This document shows positions 1 through 7,655 of a stretch of 64,000 bases of DNA, one piece after another. The notes beneath the pieces are model-generated. The model searched no databases. It had not been told where the DNA came from and was given only the letters and a program-made list of their open reading frames with translations. Both the position numbers and the translations under genes were made by a program. The DNA is taken from positions 1 to 64,000 of the forward strand of contig JAAXXL010000001.1 in NCBI GenBank assembly GCA_013334485.1, written 5' to 3'. How positions within the stretch are numbered: position 1 is the stretch's first letter; each line of letters begins with the position of its first letter. The stretch is from Chlorobiaceae bacterium. Its GTDB lineage: Bacteria; Bacteroidota; Chlorobiia; Chlorobiales; Chlorobiaceae.

Positions 1-98
1 ATAATGCCCGCATACTGAACCGGCATCAGATAGCCGCCAAAATCGATAATTTTTGCTCCGGCCTTTTCATGCCAGTCGTACAATGCGGTTTTTTTCAT
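1..98 (-). CDS. gcvT: Glycine cleavage system T protein (aminomethyltransferase), N-terminal part
   Basis: Partial gene running off the left edge; only the first 32 codons are present. They read [14 protein letters not shown] followed by [14 protein letters not shown], the characteristic N-terminus of GcvT, which transfers the methylene group of the aminomethyl intermediate on H protein to tetrahydrofolate and releases ammonia. The ATG is at 98-96. The upstream neighbour on this strand starts 400 bases away, so gcvT probably has its own promoter. Identification rests on a short stretch, but the DFGG..MPVQY pattern is distinctive for this family. Confidence 0.85.
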   Translation of the reverse strand, partial: MKKTALYDWHEKAGAKIIDFGGYLMPVQYAGI

Positions 99-506
99 AA
101 CTACCCTATACTAAAGTTGTTGAGCGGATTTACCGCTAAGCGTAAAAAAAACATCCTTGAAGAGAAAAATACGTTTTTTCCCGTGATACCGGAGAAACTG
201 TTCATGGTAAAACAAGGTAAACCATGCAAGTAAAGCCAATATACGAATCCTGATTTCCTGCAAAACAGAGCGGGGAAATATTTTTCAGCGGTCAAGCTAC
301 CTGACGAGGAGAATACAGTGCGGATGCGGTGGTTAGATGATGCACCGACATTATTCGATCAACTTAAAAAACGAGCAATTATGGCCTTACCTGCAGCTTC
401 TTCGGCATCATGGGAGCCTGAACGAAATATTAAATTGACAAGCAATTAGCGCTTCACAGCAAAAAAGGCGAGAATTATGCTTTTGTGCATTGATCCACCA
501 ATTACT
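99..506. other. Intergenic region between gcvT and the GIY-YIG operon
   Basis: About 400 bases without a recognisable conserved gene. It presumably holds the gcvT promoter and the 3' end of the minus-strand operon. The only candidate is a 43-residue plus-strand ORF (318-449) listed separately. I see no strong hairpin terminator and no recognisable repeat. Confidence 0.5.
318..449 (+). CDS. Possible short ORF or gene remnant, 43 aa
   Basis: GTG at 318 (or ATG at 324) preceded by a purine-rich GAGGAG at good spacing, ending at TAG 447-449. The peptide begins MRMRWLDDAPTLFDQLKK and contains an Ala/Ser-rich stretch. I do not recognise it. It may be the 5' fragment of a truncated accessory gene or a chance ORF. 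The SD-like sequence is the only positive evidence. Confidence 0.2.
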   Translation: MRMRWLDDAPTLFDQLKKRAIMALPAASSASWEPERNIKLTSN

Positions 507-1376
507 CTATCCTCCATATTGATATTTTGGCGCCATTCTTTTTAAATGATAATGAGCCCCTAACAAGTCAGATTCGATTTCATGAAGCTGGTGTGGCAAA
601 ATTTTCAAGTCAAGAATAGAAACATGAACCTCGTAATGCTCAAAATCCGATTTTATCTTCATAAGAACTGAATGGTTGTTGAATCTGCTTCGACAATTTG
701 ATGTTTGACCGATATAAACAACATCGTTAACTTTCTTATCCACCATTTTATAAACACAGGGGAGGTTACTCAATTTTTGCAAAGATAATCCAGAACCTAA
801 CGCGGTAGACCAATCAAGCCCCATCCAGTCCATGTCAGTTGGATTACTGAACAATACGAGTGGCTTCGCAGAAGGCCCTGCAGCAGGATTTTGCATCTCG
901 TTTGGTAACTTTAATCCCCTAATTCCCCGACTCTTCAAACTTGACTTTGAATATGCCTGATGAAAACGACCATAATTACATTGCGTCGAAACACCTGTAC
1001 TTATCCTGTGTCTCCATAACAAGTAATCTTCACAGCCCATGCGATCTCTTTTAGCATGACTGGTAGATGCCACTGAGCATTCATATTCGTGACCATATTC
1101 TCTCAAATATACCCATAGATTTGGAGCCGCAGTATGAGGGTCATCAAATGGCATTTCTGTTGCATAGGCATGTGTTGATAGGGCCGCTAATCGACCTCTC
1201 AAAGAGACTCCAGTTTGACCAATGTAAAACAAATGTTTAATTCCTTTGGCTCTAACCCGGTAAACCCCAGGTCGATTTGGTATCTTTCGAAAGTCAATAC
1301 CTCTATCCTTCAGAGGGACCCATTCACTCCATTCCAGCTCCGCCCAATTCGGAGATAACACATCTGCAGAATACAT
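507..1376 (-). CDS. Protein with two GIY-YIG-type domains
   Basis: 289 aa with two copies of a GIY-YIG core. Copy 1 has GVY at 37-39, YIGQT at 51-55, an Arg-rich helix (R60, R62), a candidate catalytic Glu at 116 and Asn near 134. Copy 2 has CVY at 207-209, YIGQT at 221-225, R231 and candidate Glu 266/268. GIY-YIG enzymes are single-strand-cutting endonucleases (UvrC, homing and restriction enzymes), so a DNA-directed role is plausible but inferred. It is the last gene of a three-gene operon: its start lies 11 bases after the stop of the DUF6884-like gene. A tandem pair of GIY-YIG cores in one chain is uncommon and could cut both strands. The domain assignment is fairly sure; the function is unknown. 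Confidence 0.75.
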   Translation of the reverse strand: MYSADVLSPNWAELEWSEWVPLKDRGIDFRKIPNRPGVYRVRAKGIKHLFYIGQTGVSLRGRLAALSTHAYATEMPFDDPHTAAPNLWVYLREYGHEYECSVASTSHAKRDRMGCEDYLLWRHRISTGVSTQCNYGRFHQAYSKSSLKSRGIRGLKLPNEMQNPAAGPSAKPLVLFSNPTDMDWMGLDWSTALGSGLSLQKLSNLPCVYKMVDKKVNDVVYIGQTSNCRSRFNNHSVLMKIKSDFEHYEVHVSILDLKILPHQLHEIESDLLGAHYHLKRMAPKYQYGG

Positions 1377-1387
1377 AACGACTCCAA

Positions 1388-2053
1388 CTACAATGTTATA
1401 CTGCCATCAATTAAAGCTTGCGCGCATGAGTATTGCCAGTTTGTCTTTTGAGTGGTATTAAATCTTTCAGAGCTAAATCCATTTCCTATTTCCGGAGATG
1501 CATCAGAATTGAAAAACACTTTTTTCTGCCCTTTCAACTCTTTTGTGAGCTTACAGAAAAGAGGCAAATAATCTTTCCCACCTATAAAAACAATAGTATC
1601 GCCATCATCAGGTATTTGACAAAAATCATCGTAGTGATCTGATTTACGTCGATAACTGTAGGGCGGGACATTTCTGGCGTTGCTAAACGTTATATCATAA
1701 TCAGGTGTCAGAAAATCTGAAGCGATTAGCCCCCAACCTGCTGAAAGGATATAGACCTGTTTTACTCCAAATTTATTCACCAAATTCTCATATACTTTAG
1801 GCTTATAGAGTCGAAATGCCGGTAACAAACGCAATGGATTTGATTCGGCATCTTTATTGAATTCCATGAGGCGTTCACGCCAGGAATATTGCCCATCCGA
1901 AAGATCATCTGGCCTCGCATAAATATACTGATCGTTTATAGGCACACCGCCCAGATTGGCTATAAATTTCACTAACCTTCCATCAGTTGTGCGAAACCCT
2001 GACCCAGCCAGTTGTGGATTTTTCCTTCCAGCGCATTGAAGCACAATTTTCAT
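1388..2053 (-). CDS. DUF6884-like protein of unknown function
   Basis: 221 aa. The N-terminus MKIVLQCAGRKNP and the central VYILSAGWGLIASDFLTP followed by DYDITF match the pattern of the DUF6884/YaaA-like group (a short Cys/Lys N-terminal motif, then an ILSA..GL core, then a YD.T motif). No member of this branch has a function I can state with confidence. The start ATG overlaps the stop of the upstream gene by four bases (ATGA), a sign of translational coupling. It lies between two GIY-YIG-type genes, which suggests a shared nucleic-acid-directed task. The family assignment is from motif memory and is moderately sure. Confidence 0.6.
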   Translation of the reverse strand: MKIVLQCAGRKNPQLAGSGFRTTDGRLVKFIANLGGVPINDQYIYARPDDLSDGQYSWRERLMEFNKDAESNPLRLLPAFRLYKPKVYENLVNKFGVKQVYILSAGWGLIASDFLTPDYDITFSNARNVPPYSYRRKSDHYDDFCQIPDDGDTIVFIGGKDYLPLFCKLTKELKGQKKVFFNSDASPEIGNGFSSERFNTTQKTNWQYSCAQALIDGSITL

Positions 2054-2748
2054 AACAAGCTTCCGGTTTTTTGGATGAACATGTCGAATGTATCTAAGAA
2101 CGAAGGGTTATAAGTCTCATCAACGTGGTTTTGATTCCACAATCCGGATAACCGAACTTTTTCACGATTGCATTTATAACCCCGCCATTCATGAGACTGG
2201 GGATCTAATGGAGGTTTTTTGTAGTTACTCAGTAATGCAATAGCATTTCTTTCGATAACCCCTCGCAAGCTCTCAGGTGACGGAGCATCATCAACATCCA
2301 AATAGAGGAAAGGCATTTTTGTTATTATTGAGCTTACTTCTTTCTCAAGCAACTCTTCGCCACAACGGATATCAGCGCCTGCTGATGATCCTTGGCCCCA
2401 TGTTGAACATCCAGTGTATTTATCGAAAAGGGTTGTGCCAACGAGCAACCTGAATATTGAGCCTCGATGGTTACCGCCCCCTGTTTTTATCGCACCCTTA
2501 TGTTGGGAAAGTCGTTGAGCTAAAGTTGATTTTGAGTCCTGCTTTAGTCCATGAGTCCCAACTCTGACAATTCTATGACCAGTACCACTATCAGTTCTTA
2601 ACTCCCCATGCTCCATAAAGAAATAAACCCCTCTTCTGGGTAAACTTTTTGAGTTACTATCGGACAGATAAAATGGGCCTCCGGTATTTTGTTCCAGCAT
2701 CTTCAATAACTGGTAAAACATTTTTAGATCATCTTTTCTATTGTCCAT
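2050..2748 (-). CDS. Uncharacterised GIY-YIG-like protein, first gene of the operon
   Basis: 232 aa if it starts at the ATG at 2748, which has AGGA upstream; an in-frame extension to 2847 overlaps the antitoxin relic and is unlikely to be coding. It shows a divergent GIY-YIG core: RRGVYFF (40-42 GVY), RVGTHG (62-67) in place of YIGQT, then LAQRLSQH with the expected Arg and His. Near the C-terminus are IERNAIALLSN and SGLWNQNHVDE, conserved motifs of an uncharacterised protein family; the Glu in IERN may be the metal ligand. It overlaps the next gene by four bases. Whether it is a nuclease is not established. Confidence 0.65.
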   Translation of the reverse strand: MDNRKDDLKMFYQLLKMLEQNTGGPFYLSDSNSKSLPRRGVYFFMEHGELRTDSGTGHRIVRVGTHGLKQDSKSTLAQRLSQHKGAIKTGGGNHRGSIFRLLVGTTLFDKYTGCSTWGQGSSAGADIRCGEELLEKEVSSIITKMPFLYLDVDDAPSPESLRGVIERNAIALLSNYKKPPLDPQSHEWRGYKCNREKVRLSGLWNQNHVDETYNPSFLDTFDMFIQKTGSLL

Positions 2749-2824
2749 TGTCAACAATATCCTGTTGTGATTTGCTGCGCTATTTTGGTAGTAACAATTC
2801 GTTGAACCTGCAGTGAGAAAGGCA

Positions 2825-3056
2825 TTAGAAGCTACTCTCGGAAACAACGGTCAATTTAACGCCAAGGGCATGAAGAACTGCCTGGACGGTTTCAAAACGC
2901 GGATGAGAGCCGACACGTAGCGCTTTGTATAGGCTTTCCCTTCCCAATCCGGAATTTTTGGCTATTTGTGACATCCCCCTCGCTTTTGCAACATCGCCGA
3001 TAGCAGCGATAAATATGGCGTGTCTTCAGCCGCATCAAAACTCAAGGAAAGCAGTT
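2825..3056 (-). pseudogene. Remnant of a HigA/COG3636-type antitoxin gene
   Basis: The 3' part translates to GDVAKARGMSQIAKNSGLG followed by RESLYKAL and FETVQAVLHALGVKL, the helix-turn-helix C-terminus typical of the addiction-module antidote family. It ends at TAA 2827-2825. Upstream, the N-terminal SFDAAED motif is in a different frame and about 20 codons that should separate it from the HTH are missing. An internal deletion with frameshift is the simplest reading. No partner toxin (RelE/HigB type) is found beside it. It lies between the GIY-YIG operon and the zeta-like pair. Confidence 0.65.
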
Positions 3057-3270
3057 ATTCCTGATCTACTTGAGCCTTTTGGCTTTCAGCTTCACGTCTT
3101 TTGATGATCTCGTCAGCCGTAAGACGAACAACTTTGCCATCTATCATGGTAATAATCGCGGTATTGGTACGAATGGCAAGATCTTCGGCAGCTTTGCCCG
3201 CTCGCTGCATTGCTGCATAAGAGCCTGCCATATCAGGATCAGGAGAAAGTCGAATATCTTTTGTTGTCAT
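3055..3270 (-). CDS. Small partner protein of the zeta-like toxin
   Basis: 71 aa starting MTTKDIRLSPDPDM; the ATG at 3270 is four bases after the zeta-like gene stop, so the two are translated together. An extended in-frame start at 3315 would overlap the toxin and is less likely. It contains AIRTNTAIITMIDGK and a charged C-terminus. Small proteins of this type accompany COG4185 zeta-like kinases, and I infer an antitoxin or accessory role. No catalytic motif is visible. Confidence 0.6.
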   Translation of the reverse strand: MTTKDIRLSPDPDMAGSYAAMQRAGKAAEDLAIRTNTAIITMIDGKVVRLTADEIIKRREAESQKAQVDQE

Positions 3271-3274
3271 AGTG

Positions 3275-3781
3275 TCAGCTCCATTCAATGAGTTTTGGAG
3301 GGGTAAACGTACCATCGTAGAGTGCCCATGAGTCTACAACTTCTTTGTATTTTCTGTTAAAATTGTCAAGACCAGAAGCAAAGCGACGGCGAATGACATC
3401 TTCAGATATGTTATGGCCGCCTTGTCGAACACGTTCTGCTACACGAGAAACAGCAATATCCGGGGAGTGAAGAGAGATGAACCAGATTTTCACTGCATAT
3501 CCTTTAGCTTTCCAATCCGAGATACGTTGCAGGTAAGCCAAACCGGAAAGAGTTGTTTCAAAAGAAAAGCTTTCACCATTCAATGCGCAATCATCAATCT
3601 CCGTCAGCATAATTCGTGCTGCTTTGATAGCAGCTACTTCCGGGTTAAACGGAGAGAGACCGGCAGCAATCAAATCCGCATTCACAAAACGGAGCATCTG
3701 AGCCTCTTGCGGAAGAAAATCTCTTGCAAATGTCGTTTTGCCTGCGCCGTTGGGGCCTGCGATAATAATAATTTTTTTCAA
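3275..3781 (-). CDS. Zeta-toxin-family P-loop kinase (COG4185-like)
   Basis: 168 aa with Walker A GPNGAGKT at residues 8-15 right after the first beta strand, then FVNADLIAAGLSPF and the SFETTLSG motif typical of zeta/ chloramphenicol phosphotransferase-like kinases. Family members of the toxin type phosphorylate UDP-N-acetylglucosamine; COG4185 members are poorly characterised, so toxicity is inferred. The start is TTG at 3781 with a purine-rich sequence close upstream. It is followed after four bases by a small gene that is probably its partner. Neighbouring relics and another toxin-antitoxin pair point to an accessory island. Confidence 0.75.
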   Translation of the reverse strand: MKKIIIIAGPNGAGKTTFARDFLPQEAQMLRFVNADLIAAGLSPFNPEVAAIKAARIMLTEIDDCALNGESFSFETTLSGLAYLQRISDWKAKGYAVKIWFISLHSPDIAVSRVAERVRQGGHNISEDVIRRRFASGLDNFNRKYKEVVDSWALYDGTFTPPKLIEWS

Positions 3782-3920
3782 TTCACCTACTTGCCGCTGC
3801 GCTGTTTACTTTACAGTAGTCTTTTAGAAAAGGTAATATTTATCTCACTCTCTCGCATACAAGATCATGACAATTCGTTTTCTTACCCTGCTACAGAAGC
3901 ACTCACTGAGCAGCGAAGTA

Positions 3921-4433
3921 TCAGGACGAAATGCGGATTATAGCCTTGCGAACATCCTTGAGCAACAGAAGAAGATGATACGGGTCGGTCGGAGAGAGGA
4001 TAAAATCAAAGTGTGCGTAAAACTGCCGGGCTCCGTCGTCTTTTGCATGGGCAGCGATTGCCCGGATACCCACAATATCGGCAGCCTGTAGAGTTCGCTT
4101 CATGGCATCTTTCAAAAGTCCGGATCCGATCCCCCGATTTTGCCACTGCTTGCTCACGGCCAAACGCGCCAGTAACATTATAGGGAGAGGGTGGCGTGCC
4201 AAACCCTTTTTCAGGCGATCCGGGGCATCTTCGTAATGCACCTGTCCGACGGTAAGGGTATAGAAACCAATGACCGTGCTGCCTGCCAATCCGACATAGG
4301 TTACCGATGAATCAGCCTGTTGGCTCGCAAGCGCATAGCGCACAAGAAACTTGTTGAGCTGTTCACTGCCGCAGTCAAAATCATTTACCGTATGCGAGCT
4401 CTTGAGCTTTTCGATGGAGAAACAGGTTGACAT
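3921..4433 (-). CDS. GNAT acetyltransferase, probable TacT/AtaT-type toxin
   Basis: 170 aa GNAT fold. The acetyl-CoA-binding motif A is visible as LARLAVSKQWQNRGIGSGLL near residues 88-107, and the conserved QFYAHFDF lies near 136-143 with the catalytic-type Tyr. The N-terminal FDCGSEQLNKFL is typical of toxins that acetylate the amino group of aminoacyl-tRNAs. The gene begins six bases after the stop of a DUF1778 antitoxin gene, the standard antitoxin-first arrangement of TacAT, AtaRT and KacAT modules. The toxin assignment follows from family and context; the tRNA target cannot be read. Confidence 0.85.
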   Translation of the reverse strand: MSTCFSIEKLKSSHTVNDFDCGSEQLNKFLVRYALASQQADSSVTYVGLAGSTVIGFYTLTVGQVHYEDAPDRLKKGLARHPLPIMLLARLAVSKQWQNRGIGSGLLKDAMKRTLQAADIVGIRAIAAHAKDDGARQFYAHFDFILSPTDPYHLLLLLKDVRKAIIRISS

Positions 4434-4439
4434 GAAACA

Positions 4440-4721
4440 TTACCTCTTTTCGAAAACACTTTGTTTCCGGAAAAGTTTTTCCACTTGTGGCAACTCACGA
4501 TCAGGAGCGTCAAGCGCTTCCATAAATGCCTCCCATTGCCGGGCATCCAGATTAAACGAACGACGATCAGCAAGCATCTCTTCTGCTCGTGACATGGCAC
4601 TTTCAAGCACAAATTGACTTAGTGAGCTATGTGCAGCAACTGCCGCACGATTCAATGCCTCCTTGGCCTCCATCGAGAGGCGGATATCGAGCTTTGCAGT
4701 TTTTGCTGTCTCTATAGCCAT
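4440..4721 (-). CDS. DUF1778 antitoxin (TacA-like), ribbon-helix-helix
   Basis: 93 aa. The N-terminus KLDIRLSMEAKEALNRAA followed by SSLSQFVLESA is a ribbon-helix-helix DNA-binding domain of the DUF1778 family; the C-terminal half (from about residue 55) is the toxin-wrapping segment. In this family the antitoxin binds the GNAT toxin and represses its own promoter. It is directly upstream of and co-oriented with the GNAT gene, with a six-base gap. The autoregulatory operator would lie in 4722-4790, where I do not see an obvious palindrome. Confidence 0.88.
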   Translation of the reverse strand: MAIETAKTAKLDIRLSMEAKEALNRAAVAAHSSLSQFVLESAMSRAEEMLADRRSFNLDARQWEAFMEALDAPDRELPQVEKLFRKQSVFEKR

Positions 4722-4829
4722 AACATGTACTGTTCAGTTGATCTCTGTGCAGTAATATACAAGAAATGCCGGACATTGTCACGACAAAAAAAACGGTCGA
4801 ATGCGCCCGATAAGGTTCAACAAGTTGTG

Positions 4830-4984
4830 ATGGGCAAATTAATTGTCGTAAGCAGTTTAAGTTTTAAGCCCCGGAGAGGCGAAACATCGTTAGCGCAGAC
4901 CCGATGCAGTCGGGGACGTGAAAGGATTTTGAGCACCGCCCAACGAAGTAATCATACTGCGGAACAGATTAATAGTCAGGCCCG
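4830..4984 (+). repeat. Degenerate copy (A) of the dispersed palindromic intergenic element
   Basis: Starts GGGCAAATTAATTGTCGT and ends AACAGATTAATAGTCAGGCC, and contains the family core GAGCACCGCCCAACGAAG (4931-4948). The ends are imperfect inverted repeats. The right end overlaps the stop codon of the DUF2007 gene at 4976. The middle part diverges from copies at 6030 and 15392. Confidence 0.6.
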
Positions 4985-5296
4985 TTGATGCCCGCACTTC
5001 CAACATGAAGAGAACTGCCCTTCAATCGCTTCGCCGCAATCCGGGCAAACCCATTGGGGATGGGTTTCAAGCAGTGAACTCCGCCATGCCGCCTTCAACT
5101 CGCAGGCCCGGGGATAGTCCTCGTCCTGCATAATCCAGAGTGCAGGGAGGCACTCCTGTGGCGCAAGCTCACCCGACGCAATAGAGAGATGCTCGTTGCG
5201 GATGGTGCAGGCTATCCCTTCGTTGTCGAGAAGCTCCTTGAGCAGGTAGACCTCGCTCGACTGATTCATGGTGTTGGGTGTAAACAAATGCTTCAT
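4976..5296 (-). CDS. DUF2007-type protein with C-terminal zinc ribbon
   Basis: 106 aa. The first two thirds resemble DUF2007 (putative signal-transducing domain): short alpha/beta fold with ELLDNEGIACTIRNEH and a W-I-M-QDEDYPRA segment. The C-terminus holds CPDC (86-89) and CWKC (about 99-102), a treble/zinc-ribbon pair. The function is unknown. The last codons lie inside a dispersed repeat, so the C-terminal residues may have been altered by it. Upstream lies an ATG with GGAGGT-like sequence in 5296-5310, giving good start support. Confidence 0.75.
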   Translation of the reverse strand: MKHLFTPNTMNQSSEVYLLKELLDNEGIACTIRNEHLSIASGELAPQECLPALWIMQDEDYPRACELKAAWRSSLLETHPQWVCPDCGEAIEGQFSSCWKCGHQRA

Positions 5297-5345
5297 CAGG
5301 GCACCTCCATTAATTTATTGCGCGTTTTTATAGCGTAGCGGCGCC

Positions 5346-6002
5346 CTATTTGCCTGTGCCAATGATAACCTCATTCGAAAGCTCATTGCGATCACCGGCT
5401 TTCAGAGGGAAATGGATGGAGAGAATATCTGCACAACGGTCAACCGCTGCTGCAATTGCCGATGCCTGTGTTTTGGCGTGTATACCGCCAACAATGGTTG
5501 TAACGATCTCCTGCCAGGCATCTTTGTGCACCTTGTCGTTAATGCCTTTGTCGGCAATAACACGCACGTGGTGCTCGAAAAGGGAGATATAGATGAGAAT
5601 ACCGGTATGATCAACCGTCTGGTTGAGATCCCTGTAATAAAAGGTTTGAATGGCCGCCTCATCAACCTCCTCCTGCATATCGGAACGGGTAACAAAAAAG
5701 CGTTTAAGAAGAGGTATTCGCTTGATCACTTCGTTAAAAAGGATGAAAACAATGCTGAAGAGAGAAGGAAAGAACCACATACTCTCCTTGCCGATAAATT
5801 GCTCGTAGAGAAAGGTTACGGCAATAGAGACAAGCATCGCCGTCAGGAGACTGCCGAGCATGGATGCAAGCGGATAGTGGTAACTGGAGGGAACCACCAT
5901 AACCACAATTTCGCCCGAGGTGCGTTTTTCAGCCTCAGCTACCCGCCCCTCAATGTGGAGCCGCTCTGAGGCTGTAAGAAATTTTTCCGCCGGATCTTTC
6001 AT
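5346..6002 (-). CDS. TPM-domain membrane protein
   Basis: 218 aa. Residues 10-50 and 120-200 form a TPM-type domain (SGEIVVMVVPSS, HTGILIYISLFEHHVRVIADKGI), split by two hydrophobic segments at about 47-66 and 78-90. It belongs to the family of YgcG-like proteins usually encoded with LemA. It is the third gene of a lemA-TPM-TPM operon, separated from the second by a 137-base repeat element. TPM domains have been linked to photosystem repair in plants, but bacterial roles are unclear. Confidence 0.8.
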   Translation of the reverse strand: MKDPAEKFLTASERLHIEGRVAEAEKRTSGEIVVMVVPSSYHYPLASMLGSLLTAMLVSIAVTFLYEQFIGKESMWFFPSLFSIVFILFNEVIKRIPLLKRFFVTRSDMQEEVDEAAIQTFYYRDLNQTVDHTGILIYISLFEHHVRVIADKGINDKVHKDAWQEIVTTIVGGIHAKTQASAIAAAVDRCADILSIHFPLKAGDRNELSNEVIIGTGK

Positions 6003-6029
6003 AATCTAACCTCTCTGTGTTTTCTTTGT

Positions 6030-6166
6030 ACCGCTATAAATCGTCGTGAGCGATTTGAGTGCGAGGCGGGCGGAGCGCAGAAACCGGAATGTACAACCGG
6101 TACATGAGGATTTCGAGCACCGACCAACGAAACAATCAGATAGCGGAACAGATTTATAGCGGTGCA
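6030..6166 (+). repeat. Dispersed palindromic intergenic element, copy B
   Basis: Ends are inverted: CCGCTATAAATCGTCGTGAG at the left and CAGATTTATAGCGGTGC at the right. Inside are GGCGGGCGGAGCGCAGAAAC, the small palindrome TGTACaaccgGTACA, and ATGAGGATTTCGAGCACC, shared with the 15392 copy. It lies between two genes of one operon and just after the stop of the 6169-6918 gene, so the transcript would contain a long stem-loop. Confidence 0.8.
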
Positions 6167-6168
6167 GG

Positions 6169-6918
6169 CTACCAGTCCCCTGACGCTCCTCCCCCACCAA
6201 AACCACCGCCGCCACCGCCGAAGCCGCCACCACCACCGCCAAAGCTCCCGCCGCCGCCATAGAATCCGCCTCCCAGACCACCATGAACCATAGGCCCTCC
6301 GCCTCTGTGGCCCTTGAAAATCTGGCTGATAAAATAGATCACCAGCAAAATAATGGTAAGCAGTGGAAATGAGGGCTTCCCTCCCCTCTTCTCTGATTTT
6401 GGTTTGGCTTTGTATTCACCGTTAACCGCCGCAATAATTGAGGTGACTCCGGCAGCAAAACCGGCATCAATCCTGCCCGCCTTGAATGCAGGAACAATCT
6501 CGTCATTAATAATCCGACCGGACTGAAGATCGGTCAGCCGCCCCTCAAGACCAAATCCCACTTCAATACGCACCTTGCGCTCAGCCTTTGAGACGATGAG
6601 CAGCACCCCGTTATCACTCCCTTTATGCCCTATTTTCCAGGCCTCGGCAACCCGAATTGAAAAATCCTCAATCGGGTCGCCTTCAAGCGAAGGAACCGTA
6701 AGAATGACTATCTGCGTTGACTCCGCAGCCTCAAACTGTGCAAGTTTCGACTCAAGTTCAGCCCTGGCTGAAGGCGAAATCATGGCTGCATAATCGTTGA
6801 TCCGACCTGAAAGAGCCGGTACATTGAGAGCAGAAAGGGTCCTGAATGGTATAAACAGGAGCAGTGCCGTCAAGAAAAAAAGAGCTGCCCTTACAGCCGG
6901 CCTTGTCAGTCGTGTCAT
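6169..6918 (-). CDS. TPM-domain protein YgcG-like, signal peptide, Gly-rich tail
   Basis: 249 aa. N-terminal signal peptide (about 1-30), then a periplasmic TPM domain (PALSGRINDYAAMISP, TQIVILTVPSLEGDPIEDFS, GVLLIVSKAERKVRIEVG), one transmembrane helix near 186-200 and a very glycine-rich C-terminus with Phe-Gly repeats ending ASGDW. This layout is typical of YgcG/BA4783-type proteins. It is 14 bases downstream of lemA, in the common lemA-TPM operon. The glycine-rich tail gives long proline-rich ORFs on the opposite strand that are artefacts. Confidence 0.88.
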   Translation of the reverse strand: MTRLTRPAVRAALFFLTALLLFIPFRTLSALNVPALSGRINDYAAMISPSARAELESKLAQFEAAESTQIVILTVPSLEGDPIEDFSIRVAEAWKIGHKGSDNGVLLIVSKAERKVRIEVGFGLEGRLTDLQSGRIINDEIVPAFKAGRIDAGFAAGVTSIIAAVNGEYKAKPKSEKRGGKPSFPLLTIILLVIYFISQIFKGHRGGGPMVHGGLGGGFYGGGGSFGGGGGGFGGGGGGFGGGGASGDW

Positions 6919-6932
6919 ATCGTAATGCTGTA

Positions 6933-7520
6933 TCAGAATTTTACCGCCGGAACAGCCTTGGCTGCCTCATCCGCCTTGAAATAGGCCTTTGCCTGAAGCT
7001 TCAAAAGAAGGCTGTTGGTGAGAGAGTTCGGGAACTTCCGGATTGAGAAATTAAAAATCTCAACAGCCCCGTTATAGCGCTGACGGGCAACACTGATACG
7101 GTTTTCAGTGCCTTCAAGCTGAATCTGCAGGTCCCGGAAATTCTGATTGGCCTTGAGTTCAGGATAGCGCTCTACGGCTATAAGCAAGCGTGAAAGGGAT
7201 GATGAGAGATTTCCCTGGGCACTCTGGAATTTGGCCATAGCAGCAGGGTCACTGAGCATGGCGGGTGTGAGCTGAATAGAGGTTGCTTTAGCTCTCGCTT
7301 CAATAACAGCGGTAAGGGTCTCCTTTTCAAAATTGGCCGCGCCCTTGACGGTGGCAACAAGATTCGGTACCAGATCCGCCCTGCGCTGAAGCTGCGACTC
7401 AAGGTCTCCCCATGAGCGGTTCACACCCTCTTCATTCTGCTGGATGCTGTTGTAGCCGCATCCGGAAAGGGTGCTGAAAAACAGAAAAAAAGCAAAAAGC
7501 TTGACCATAGACCATTTCAT
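6933..7520 (-). CDS. lemA: LemA-family lipoprotein
   Basis: 195 aa from the ATG at 7520, which has AGGAGAG at good spacing; the longer in-frame start at 7586 adds residues upstream of a clear signal peptide and is rejected. The signal peptide ends FSTLSGC, a lipobox. The LemA body follows with [20 protein letters not shown] and the helical bundle to KFPNSL. LemA proteins are helical membrane-anchored proteins of unclear function. It heads an operon with two TPM-domain genes, a recurring association. Confidence 0.9.
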   Translation of the reverse strand: MKWSMVKLFAFFLFFSTLSGCGYNSIQQNEEGVNRSWGDLESQLQRRADLVPNLVATVKGAANFEKETLTAVIEARAKATSIQLTPAMLSDPAAMAKFQSAQGNLSSSLSRLLIAVERYPELKANQNFRDLQIQLEGTENRISVARQRYNGAVEIFNFSIRKFPNSLTNSLLLKLQAKAYFKADEAAKAVPAVKF

Positions 7521-7615
7521 ATCTCTCTCCTGAATGTTAATGTTGTTCATTGAATTATAAATATCGCTGCCATAATACTGCTCCACTCAAGCAAAAAACT
7601 CTTCATCTTCCATCC

Positions 7616-7649
7616 GTCCTTGCTGTCCCTGAAGTCCTTTACGTCCTTG
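7616..7649 (+). repeat. Short periodic GTCCTTG intergenic repeat
   Basis: About three units of roughly 10-11 bases built on GTCCTTG/GTCCCTGAA/GTCCTTT. A second copy in inverse orientation is at 35757-35795. Located between rel and lemA, both minus strand. No coding potential. Function unknown. Confidence 0.55.
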
Positions 7650-7655
7650 CCCGCT

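Noticed and set aside
101-295. 64-aa minus-strand ORF upstream of gcvT
   Set aside because: No homology, no SD and aromatic-rich random composition; likely chance.
6059-6262. Proline-rich ORF opposite the YgcG-like gene
   Set aside because: It is the reverse reading of the glycine-rich tail of the 6169-6918 protein and of repeat copy B; no SD or homology.
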